From: Blastobasis lacticolella
Taxonomy: Eukaryota > Arthropoda > Insecta > Lepidoptera > Blastobasidae
DNA length: 64,000 nt
Direction of reading: 5' to 3'
Assembly: GCA_905147135.1 (NCBI GenBank)
Contig: LR990053.1
Span: 1,252,501-1,316,500 of the forward strand
Part shown: piece by piece, positions 27,201-39,200 of the stretch
Numbering within the stretch: the first letter of the stretch is position 1
Layout of the letters: each line of letters begins with the position of its first letter
Translations under genes and position numbers: made by a program
Notes under the pieces: generated by a model
The model's input: only the letters and a program-made list of their open reading frames with translations
Database searches by the model: none
What the model was told of the DNA's origin: nothing

Positions 27201-30200
27201 AAGCCCGGCCGTGGGCGAAAAGAAGACCTTCAGTCCTATACACGACGAAAAAGTATCAAGTGAAACTACATCTGAAAAAATACACAGCCCTGTATTCGAT
27301 GCAAACGTGCTCAGTCCAGCGGCTGAAAAATCCAAAGAACCCAGTCCAGCGCATGATCTAAACGAACTAAGCGGGAAGTTAGACAAAGATAAGATTCCTA
27401 GTCCAACGCATGATGAAAAGTTGACAAGTAAATCTGAACCTAAAAAGAGCGAACCTCATCCCGTGCAACTTATCAAATCACCCAGTCCAGTGGCAGAAGA
27501 AACTAAAACACCAGTGCCAGTGCATGACGTAAAACAGTCAAGCCCTACCGCGGTCGACATGAAGACTTTTAGTCCTGGACGTGATGAACAAGAATCAATT
27601 GAAACAATTTCTGAAAAAGTTGAACATGGCCCTACACTGGGTTTCAGTCCGGCGTTAGAAGAAATTAAAGAACTTACTCCGGTACATGATCAAAAAGAGC
27701 AAAGCCCGACAGTAGACGAAGAAAAGAGCCCAAGTCCAATACATGATGAATTGACAAGTAAAACTGATCCTGAGAAGAGTGAACTAATTCCTGTGCAAGA
27801 TTCCGAAGCACCGATTCCGGCAGCAGAGGCACCTAAGGCACTAAGTCCAGACCATACGCCAAGCCAGACTGTGCGGGAGCAGACTTCACAAAAATCATCT
27901 GAAAAAAGCGAACATAGCTCTGTACTACATGCTAAAGCGCCTAGTCCACTGGCAGAAGATGCTAAAGAACCTTGTGCAGTACATGATGAAAAAGAACCAA
28001 GCCCAACCGCCGATGAAAAGACTCTTCGTCCAGTACATAACGAGAAAGGGTCAAGTGAAACTTCTGAAAATATCGAACATATCCATGCTCTAGATGCAAA
28101 AGCGCCAAGTCCCGTGTCAGATGAAACTAAGGAACGTAGTCCAGCGCTTGATCTAAAAGAGTTGAGCCTATCTGTGGACGCAAAGAAAACTCCCAGACCT
28201 TTACATGACGAAAAAGCATCAAAGGAAATCTCTGAAAAAAGTGAACAGAGCCATATACTAGATGTAAAAGTGTTCAGTCCGAAGGCAGAAAAAGCTAAAG
28301 AAACTAGCCCAACAGAGCCAAGCCCGATTACTGAAGAAAAGAAGACTAAAAGTACGGTACATGACGCAAAAATAATAAGTGAAACTATGCAAGACGTAAA
28401 AGCGCCCAGTCCGGCAGCAAAGGAAACTAAGGGATCTAGTCCAGCGCATGATCTAAAAGAGCCTAGCTCTACAGTAGGCACAGAGAAAGGTCCTAGTCCA
28501 TCACATGACAAAAAGGATATTAAAGCACCCAGTCTGCCAGCAGAAACGCCAACCGCGACGGTGGACGTAAAGGTAACTCCCAGTCCTATACCTGATGAAA
28601 AAATATTACGTGAAATAACACAAAAAAGTGAACCTATATTAAACGCCAAAGCGCCTCCTCCGAAGGTGGAAGAAACTAAGAGCCCCAGTCAAGTGCATGA
28701 TCTAACGGAGACAGGCCCGATAGCAGTCAAAGAAAAGACTCCTATTCCAGCACATGACGAAAAATTCATAAGTGAAACTATAAAGGAGATCAGCGACTCT
28801 ACAGCTATGCACGATGTCACAGCGCCCATTCCGGCAACAGAAGAAACTATGTCAACTAGTCCAGTGCATGATCTAGAAGAACCAAGTCCGACCATTGATG
28901 AAAAGAAAGTATCAAGTCCTACACACAGTGAAACAATATCAATTGAAAGTACTAAATCTGAGAAAGGCCAAGTAAAAGCGTCCAGTCCGATAGCAGAAAA
29001 AGCGAAGGAACCTGCTCCAGTGCATGATTTAAAAGAGCCTAGCCCAACAGTAGACAAAGAAAAGACTCCTAGTCCAGTGCACGATCTGAAAGAGCCAAGC
29101 ACGACAGCAGACGAGGAAAAGACTCCTAGTCCAGTGCATGATCTAAAAGAGCCAAGCCCGACGGCTGACAAGGAAAAGACTCCTAGTCCAGCGCACAGTC
29201 TGAAAGAGCCAAGCACGACAGCAGACGAGGAAAAGACTCCTACTCCAGTGCATGATCGAAAAGAGCCAAGCCCGACAGCAGACAAGGAAAAGACTCCTGG
29301 TTTAGTGCTAGATCTTATAGAACCAAGCATGTCAGCAGACAAAGAAAAGACTACTAGTCCAGTGCATGATCTTAAAGAGCCAAGCACGACAGCAGACGAG
29401 GAAAAGACACCTAGTCCAGTGCATGATCGAAAAGAGCCAAGCCCGACAGCAGACGAGGAAAAGACTCCTAGCCCAGCGCATGATCTAAAAGAGCCAAGCC
29501 CGACAGCTGACAAGGAAAAGACTCCTAGTCCAGCGCATGATCTGAAAGAGCCAAGCACGACAGCAGACAAGGAAAAGACTCCTAGTCCAGTGCATGATCT
29601 AAAAGAGCCAAGCCCGACAGCAGACGAGAAAAAGACACCTAGTCCAGTGCATGATCGAAAAGGGCCAAGCCCGACAGCAGACGAGGAAAAGACTCCTAGC
29701 CCAGCGCATGATCTAAAAGAGCCAAGCCCGACAGCTGACAAGGAAAAGACTCCTAGTCCAGCGCATAGTCTGAAAGAGCCAAGCACGACAGCTGACGAGG
29801 AAAAGACTCCTACTCCAGTGCATGATCGAAAAGAGCCAAGCCCGACAGCAGACAAGGAAAAGACTCCTGGTTTAGTGCTAGATCTTATAGAACCAAGCAT
29901 GTCAGCAGACAAAGAAAAGACTACTAGTCCAGTGCATGATCTTAAAGAGCCAAGCACGACAGCAGACGAGGAAAAGACACCTAGTCCAGTGCATGATCGA
30001 AAAGAGCCAAGCCCGACAGCAGACGAGGAAAAGACTCCTAGCCCAGCGCATGATCTAAAAGAGCCAAGCCCGACAGCTGACAAGGAAAAGACTCCTAGTC
30101 CAGCGCATGATCTGAAAGAGCCAAGCACGACAGCAGACAAGGAAAAGACTCCTAGTCCAGTGCATGATCTAAAAGAGCCAAGCCCGACAGCAGACGAGAA

Positions 30201-33200
30201 AATGACACCTAGTCCAGTGCATGATCGAAAAGAGCCAAGCCCGACAGCAGACGAGGAAAAGACTCCTAGCCCAGCGCATGATCTAAAAGAGCCAAGCCCG
30301 ACAGCTGACAAGGAAAAGACTCCTAGTCCAGCGCATGATCTGAAAGAGCCAAGCACGACAGCAGACAAGGAAAAGACTCCTAGTCCAGTGCATGATCTAA
30401 AAGAGCCAAGCCCGACAGCAGGCAAAGGAAAGACTCCTAGTCCAGCGCACGATCTGAAAGAACCAACCACGACAGCAGACGAGGAAAAGACACCTAGTCC
30501 AGTGCATGATCGAAAAGAGCCAAGCCCGACAGCAGACGAGGAAACGACTCCTAGCCCAGCGCATGATCTAAAAGAGCCAAGCCCGACAGCTGATAAGGAA
30601 AAGACTCCTAGTCCAGTGCATGATCTAAAAGAGCCAAGCCCGACGGCTGACAAGGAAAAGACTCCTAGTCCAGCGCACAGTGTGAAAGAGCCAAGCACGA
30701 CAGCAGACGAGAAAGAGACTCCTAGTCCAGTGCATGATCTAAAAGAGCCAAGCCCGACAGCTGACAAGGAAAAGACTCCTAGTCCAGCGCATGATCTAAA
30801 AGAGCCAAGCCCGACAGCTGACAAGGAAAAGACTCCTAGTCCAGCGCATGATCTGAAAGAGCCAAGCACGACAGCAGACAAGGAAAAGACTCCTAGTCCA
30901 GTGCATGACCTAAAAGAGCCAAGCCCGACAGCTGACAAGGAAAAGGCTCCTAGTCCAGCGCATGATCTGAAAGAGCCAAGCACGACAGCAGACGAGGAAA
31001 AGACACCTAGTCCAGTGCATGATCGAAAAGAGCCAAGCCCGACAGCAGACGAGGAAAAGACTCCTAGCCCAGCGCATGATCTAAAAGAGCCAAGCCCGTC
31101 AGCTGACAAGGAAAATACTCCTAGTCCAGCGCATGATCTGAAAGAGCCAAGCACGACAGCAGACAAGGAAAAGACTCCTAGTCCAGTGCATGACCTAAAA
31201 GAACCAAGCCCGACAGCTGACAAGGAAAAGGCTCCTAGTCCAGCGCATGATCTGAAAGAGCCAAGCACGACAGCAGACGAGGAAAAGACACCTAGTCCAG
31301 TGCATGATCGAAAAGAGCCAAGCCCGGCAGCAGACAAAGAAATGACTCCTATTCCAGCACATGATCTGAAAGAGCCAAGCCCGACAGCAGACAAGGAAAA
31401 GACTCCTAGTCCAGCGCATGATCTGAAAGAGCCAAGCACGACAGCAGACAAGGAAAAGACTCCTAGTCCAGTGCATGATCTAAAAGAGTCAAGCCCGACA
31501 GCAGGCAAAGAAAAGACTCCTAGTCCAGCGCACGATCTGAAAGAACCAAGCACGACAGCAGACGAGGAAAAGACACCTAGTCCAGTGCATGATCGAAAAG
31601 AGCCAAGCCCGACAGCAGACGAGGAAAAGACTCCTAGCCCAGCGCATGATCTAAAAGAGCCAAGCCCGACAGCTGATAAGGAAAAGACTCCTAGTCCAGT
31701 GCATGATCTAAAAGAGTCAAGCCCGACAGCTGACAAGGAAAAGACTCCTAGTCCAGCGCACGATCTGAAAGAACCAAGCACGACAGCAGACGAGGAAAAG
31801 ACACCTAGTCCAGTGCATGATCGAAAAGAGCCAAGCCCGACAGCAGACGAGGAAAAGACTCCTAGCCCAGCGCATGATCTAAAAGAGCCAAGCCCGACAG
31901 CTGACAAGGAAAAGACTCCTAGTCAAGTGCATGATCAAAAAGAGCCAAGCCCGACAGCAAGCAAAGGAAAGACACCTAGTCCAGTGCATGATCAAAAAGA
32001 GCCAAGCCTGATAGCAGACAAAGAAATATCTCCTATTCCAGCACATGATCTGAAAGAGCCAAGCCCGACAGCAGACAAGAAAAAGACTCCTGGTTTAGTG
32101 CTAGATCTTATAGAACCAAGCCGGTCAGCAGACAAAGAAAAGACTACTAGTCCAGTGCATGATCTAAAAGAGCCAAAACCGACCATTGATGAAAAGAAAG
32201 CACCTAGTCCTATACAAAGTGAAACAGTATCAATTGAAAGTACTAAAACTGAGAAAGGCGAAATCAAAGCGCCCAGTCCCTTAGCAGTAAAAGCGAAGGA
32301 ACCTACTCCAGTGCATGATCTAAAAGAGACCAGCCCAACAGCTGACAAGGAAAAGACTCCTAGTCCAGCGCATAGTCTGAAAGAGCCAAGCACGACAGCA
32401 GACGAGGAAAAGACTCCTAGTCCAGTGCATGATCGAAAAGAGCCAAGCCCGACAGCAGACAAAGTATTATCTCCTATTCCAGCACATGATCTGAAAGAGC
32501 CAAGCCCGACTGCAGACAAGGAAAAGACTTCTGGTTTAGTGCTAGATGTTATAGAACCAAGCCTGTCAGCAGACAAAGAAAAGACTACTAGTCCAGTGCA
32601 TGATCTAAAAGAGCCAAATCCGACCATTGATGAAAAGAAAGCACCTAGTTCTATACAAAGTGAAACAGTATCAATTGAAAGTACTAAAACTGAGAAAGGC
32701 GAAATCAAAGCGCCCAGTCCCTTAGCAGAAAAAGCGAAGGAACCTACTCCAGTGCATGATCTAAAAGAGACCAGCCCAACAGCAGACAAAGAAAAGCCGC
32801 CTAGTCCAGTGCACTATCTGGAAGAGCCAAGCACGACAGCAGACGAGGAAAAGACTCTTAGTCCAGTGCATGATCTAAAAGAGCCAAGCCCGACAGCTGA
32901 CAAGGAAAAGACTCCTAGTCCAGCGCATAGTCTGACAGAGCCAAGCACGACAGCAGACGAGGAAAAGACTCCTAGTCCAGTGCATGGTCTTAAAGAGGCA
33001 AGCCCGACAGCTGACAAGGAAAAGACTCCTAGTCCAGCGCATGATGTGAAAGAGCCAAGCCCAGCAGAAGACAATGAAAAGACTCCTGGTTTAGTGCTAG
33101 ATCTTATAGAACCAAGCCTGTCAGCAGACAAAGCAAAAACTAGTACTCCAGTGCATGATCTAAAAGAGCCAAGCCCGACAGCTGACAAGGAAAAGACTCC

Positions 33201-36200
33201 TAGTACAGCGCATAGTCTGAAAGAGCCAAGCACGACAGCAGACGAGGAAAAGACTCCAAGTCCAATGCATGATCTAAAAGAGCCAACCCCGACAGCTGCC
33301 AAGGCAAAGACTTCTAGTCCAGCGCATAGTCTGAAAGAGCCAAGCACGACAGCAGACGAGGAAAAGACTCCTAGTCCAGTGCATGATCTAAAAGAGCCAA
33401 GCCCGACAGCTGACAAGGAAAAGACTCCTAGTTCAGCGCATAGTCTGAAAGAGCCAAGCACGACAGCAGACGAGAAAAAGACTTCTACTCCAGTGCATGA
33501 TCGAAAAGAGCCAAGCCCGGCAGCAGACAAAGGAATGACTCCTATTCCAGCACATGATCTGAAAGAGCCAAGCCCGACTGCAGACAAGGAAAAGACTCCT
33601 GGTTTAGTGCTAGATCTTATGGAACCAAGCCTGTCAGCAGGCAAAGAAAAGACTACTAGTCCAGTGCATGATCAAAACGAGCCAAGTCCGACCATTGATG
33701 AAAAGAAAGCACCTAGTCCTATACATAGTGAAACAGTATCTATTGAAAGTACTAAAACTGAGAAAGGCGAAATCAAAGTGCCCAGTCCCTTAACAGAAAA
33801 AGCGAAGGAACCTACTCCAGTGCATGATCTAAAAGACACCAGCCCAATAGCAGACAAACAAAAGACTCCTAGTCCAGCAGATGATCTGAAAGAACCAAGC
33901 ACGACAGCAGACAAGGAAAAGACTCCTAGTCCAGCGCATGATCTGATACTAGCACCTAGTCTAGTGCACGATTTGAAAGACCCAAGCACGACAGCAGTCG
34001 AGGAAAAGACTCCTAGTCCAGTGCATGATCTCAAACAGCCAAGCCCAACAGCTGACAAGGAAAAGACTCCTAGTCCAGCGCATAGTCTAAAAGAGCCAAG
34101 CCCGACAGCAGACAAAGAAAACTCTCCTATACCAGCACATGATCTGAAAGAGCCAAGCCGGAACGCAGACAAAGAAAAGACTCCTAGTTTAGTGCTAGAT
34201 CTTATGGAACCAAGCATGTCAGCAGGCAAAGAAAAGACTACTAGTCCAGTGCATGATCTAAAAGAGCCAAGTCCGACCATTGATGAAAAGAAAGCACCTA
34301 GTCCTATACATAGTGAAACAGAATCAATTGAAAGTACTAAAACTGAGAAATTCGAAATCAAAGCGTCCAGTCCCTTAGCAGAAAAGGCGAAGGAACCTAT
34401 TCCAGTGCATGATCTAAAAGAGACCAGCCCAACAGCAGTCAAACAAATGACTCCTAGTCCAGTGCACGATCTGAAAGAGCCAAGCACGACAGCAGACGAG
34501 GAAAAGATTCCTAGTCCAGTGCATGATCTAAAAGAGCAAAGCCCGACAGCTGACAAGGAAAAGACTCCTAGTCCAGCACATAGTCTGAAAGAGCCAAGCA
34601 CGACAGCAGACGAGGAAAAGACTCCGAGTCCAGTGCATGATCTAAAAGAGCCAAGTCCGACCATTGATGAAAAGAAAGCACCTAGTCCTATACATAGTGA
34701 AACAGAATCAATTGAAAGTACTAAAACTGAGAAATACGAAATCAAAGCGTCCAGTCCCTTAGCAGAAAAGGCGAAGGAACCTATTCCAGTGCATGATCTA
34801 AAAGAGACCAGCCCAACAGCAGTCAAACAAATGACTCCTAGTCCAGTGCACGATCTGAAAGAGCCAAGCACGACAGCAGACGAGGAAAAGATTCCTAGTC
34901 CAGTGCATGATCTAAAAGAGCAAAGCCCGACAGCTGACAAGGAAAAGACTCCTAGTCCAGCACATAGTCTGAAAGAGTCAAGCACGACAGCAGACGAGGA
35001 AAAGACTCCGAGTCCAGTGCATGATCTAAAAGAGCCAAGCACGACAGCAGACCAGGAAAAGACTCCTAGTCCAGTGCATGATCTAAAAGAGCCAAGCCCG
35101 ACAGCTGACAAGGAAAAGACTCCTAGTCCAGCGCATAGTCTGAAAGAGCCAAGCACGACAGCAGACGAGAAAAAGACTTCTACTCCAGTGCATGATCTGA
35201 AAGAGCCAAGCCCGACTGCAGACAAGGAAAAGACTCCTGGTTTAGTGCTAGATCTTATGAAACCAAGCCTGTCAGCAGGCAAAGAAAAGACTACTAGTCC
35301 AGTGCATGATCTAAACGAGCCAAGTCCGACCATTGATGAAAAGAAAGCACCTAGTCCTATACATAGTGAAACAGTATCTATTGAAAGTACTAAAACTGAG
35401 AAATGCGAAATCAAAGCGTCCAGTCCCTTAGCAGAAAAAGCGAAGGAACCTACTCCAGTGCATGATCTAAAAGACACCAGCCCAATAGCAGACAAACCAA
35501 AGACTCCTAGTCCAGTGCACGATCTGAAAGAGCAAAGCCCGACAGCAGACAAAGGAAAGACTCATATTCCAGCACATGATCTGAAAGAGCCAAGCCCGAC
35601 AGCAGACAAGGAAAAGACTCCTGGTTTAGTGCTAGATCTCATAGAACCAAGTCTTTCAGCAGGCAAAGAAAAGACTACTAGTCCAGTGCATGATCTAAAA
35701 GAGCCAAGTCCGACCATTGATGAAAAGAAAGCACCTAGTCCTATACATAGTGAAACAGTATTAATTGAAAGTACTAAAACTGAGAAAGGCGAAATCAAAG
35801 CGTCCAGTCCCTTAGCAGAAAAAGCGAAGGAACCTACTCCAGTGCATGATCTAAAAGACACCAGCCCAATAGCAGACAAACAAAAGACTCCTAGTCCAGT
35901 ACACGATCTGAAAGAGCAAAGCCCGACAGCAGACAAAGGAAAGACTCATATTCCAGCACATGATCTGAAAGAACCAAGCCCGACAGCAGACAAGGAAAAG
36001 ACTCCTGGTTTAGTGCTAGATCTCATAGAACCAAGTCTTTCAGCAGGCAAAGAAAAGACTACTAGTCCAGTGCATGATCTAAAAGAGCCAAGTCCGACCA
36101 TTGATGAAAAGAAAGCACCTAGTCCTATACATAGTGAAACAGTATTAATTGAAAGTACTAAAACTGAGAAAGGCGAAATCAAAGCGTCCAGTCCCTTAGA

Positions 36201-39200
36201 AGAAAAAGCGAAGGAATCTACTCCAGTGCATGATCTAAAAGTGACCAGCACAACATCAGACAAAGAAGAAACCACTGGTCCAGTGCACGATCTGAAACAG
36301 CCAAGCACGACAGCAGACGAGAAAAAGACTCCTAGTCCAGTGCATGCTCCAAAAGAGCCAAGCCCGACAGCTGACAAAGAAAATACTACTAGTCCAGTGC
36401 ATGATCTTAAAGAGCCAAGTCCGACCATTGATGAAAAGAAAGCACCTAGTCCTATACAAAGTGAAACAGTATCAATTGAAAGTACTGAAACTGAGAAAGG
36501 CGAAATCAAAGCGTCCAGTCCCTTAGCAGAAAAAGCGAAGGGACTTACTCCAGTGCATGATCTAAAAGAGACTAGCCCAACAGCAGACGAGGAAAAGACT
36601 CCTAGTCCAGTGCATGCTCTAAAAGAGCCAAGCCCGACAGCTGAAAAGGAAAAGTCTCCTAGTCCAGTGCACTATCTGAAAGAGCCAAGCACGACAGCAG
36701 ACAAGGAAAAGACTCCTAGTCCAGCGCATGATCTGAAAGAGCCAAACACGACAGCAGACGAGGAAAAGAGTCCTAGTCCAGTGCACGATCTGAAAGAGCC
36801 AAGCACGACAGCAGACGCGAAAAAGACTGCTAGTCCAGTGCACGATCTAAAAAAGCCAAGGCCGCCAGCTGACAAAGAAAAGCCTCCTAGTCCAGCGCAT
36901 GATCTGAAAGAGCCAAGCTCGACAGCAGTCGAGGAAAAGACTCCTAGTCCAGTGCATGATCGAAAAGAGCCAAGCCCGACAGCAGAAAAAGGAATGACTC
37001 TTATTCCAACGCATGATCTGAAAGAGCCCAGCCCGACAGCAGACAAGGAAAAGACTCCTGGTTTAGTGCTAGATCTTACAGAACAAAGCCTGTCAGCAGA
37101 CAAAGATAAGACTACTAGTATAGTGCATGATCTAAAAGAGCCAAGTCCGACCATTGATGAAAAGAAAGCACCTAGTCCTACACATGGTGAAATAATATCT
37201 ATTGAAAGTACTAAAACTGAGAAAGGCGAAGTCAAAGCGTCCAGTTCATTAGCAGAAAAAGCAAAGGAACCTACTCCAGTGCATGACCTAAAAGAGATCA
37301 GACCAACAGTAGACAAAGAAAAGACACCTAGTCCAGTGCACGATCTAAAAGAGCCAAGCCCGACAGCAGAAAAAGGAAAGACTCTTATTCCCGCGCATGA
37401 TCTGAAAGAGCCAAGCCCGACAGCAGACAAGGAAAAGACTCTTAGTTCAGTGCTAGATCTTATGGAACCAAACCTGTCAGCAGACAACGAAAAGACTCCT
37501 AGCCCAGGCCATGATCTAAAGGAGCCAAGCCCGATAACAGACAAAAAAAAGACTTCTAGTCCACTGCATGATCTAAAAGAGCCAAGTCCGACCAATGATG
37601 AAAAGAAAGCACCGAGTCCTACACATAGTGAAACAATATTAAATGAAAGTACTAAAACTGAGAAAGGCGAAGTCACAGTGTCCAGTCCGGTAGCAGAAAA
37701 AGCGAAGGAACCTACTCCAGTGCATGATCTAAAAGAACCTAGCCCAATACTAGACAAGGACAAGACACCTAGTCCAGTGCACGATCTGAAAGAGCCAAGC
37801 CCGACAGCAGACGAACAAAAGACTTCTTGTCCAATGCATGATCTAAAAGAGCCACACCTGACAGCAGACAAAGAAATGACTCCTAGTCCAGTACATGATC
37901 GAAAAGAGCTTAGGCCGTCAGCAGACAAAGAAAAGACTCCTATTTCAGTGCATGATTTGAAAGAGCCAAGCCCGACAACAGACAAAGAAACGACTTCAAG
38001 TCCAGTACATGATCTGAAAGAGCCAAGCCCAATAACAGATAAAGAAAAGACTACTAATCTAGTGCTAGATCTTATAGAACCAAGCCTGTCAGCAGACAAA
38101 GAAACGATTCCAGGTCCAGTGCATGATTTAAAAGAGCAAAGCCTATTAGCAGGTAAAGAGAAGACTCCGAGTCCAACGCATGATCTAAAAAAGCCAAGCC
38201 CAACAGTAGACAAAGAAAAGACACCTAGTCCAGTGCACGATCTGAAAAAGCCAAGCCAGACAGCAGACAAGGAAAAGACTCCTAGTCCAGTGCATGATCT
38301 GAAAGAGCCAAGCCCACCAGCAGTCAAAGAAATGACTCCTAGTCTAGTGCATGACCAAAAGGAGCCAAGCTCAATAGCAGACAAAGAAAAGACTTCTAGT
38401 CCAGTGCATGATCTGAAAGAGCTAAGTCAGACAGCAGACAAAGGAAAGACTTCTAGTCTAGCGCATGATATAAAAGAGCCAAGCCCGACAGTAGACAAGG
38501 AAAAGAGTCCTAGTCCAGTGCATGACCAACAAGAGCCAAGCCCAATAGCAGACATAGAAAAGACTCCTAGTCCAGTGCATGAGCGAAAAGAGCCAAGCTT
38601 AATAGCAGACAAAGAAATGACTCCTAGTCCAGTACATGATCGAAAAGAGCCTAGCCCGTCAGCAGACAAAGATAAGACTCCTAGTCCAGTGCATGATCTG
38701 AAAGAGCCAAGCTCATTAGCAGTCAAAGAATTGACTCCTAGTCTAGTGCATGACCAAAAAGAGCCAAGCTCAATAGCAGACAAAGAAAAGACTTCTAGTC
38801 CAGTGCATGATCTGAAAGAGCTAAGTCAGACAGCAGACAAAGGAAAGACTCCTAGTCTAGCGCATGATGTAAAAGAGCCAAGCTCGACAGTAGACAAGGA
38901 AAAGAGTCCTAGTCCAGTGCATGACCAAACAGAGCCAAGCCCATCAGCAGACAAAGAAATGACTCCTACTCCAGTGCATGATCTGAAAGAGCCAAGCCCG
39001 ACAGAAGACAAGAAAAAGACTCTTAGTCCTGTTCATGATCTAAAAGAGCCAAGTCCGACCATTGATGAAAAGGAAGCACCCAGTCCTACAGATACTGAAA
39101 CAGTATCAATTGAAAGTAAAAAAACTGAGAAAGGCGAAGTCAAAGCGTCCAGTCCGTTATCAGAAAATGCGAAGGAACCTACTGCATTGCATGATCTAAA

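Noticed and set aside
28689..31907. Long antisense open frame (1,072 codons), with further ones through 40934
   Set aside because: They mirror the 57-bp array on the other strand. A repeat unit that is a multiple of 3 and lacks stops in one antisense frame keeps that frame open indefinitely. The predicted peptide (SFRSCTGLGVFSLSAVGLG repeated) has no splice context, start logic or family match.
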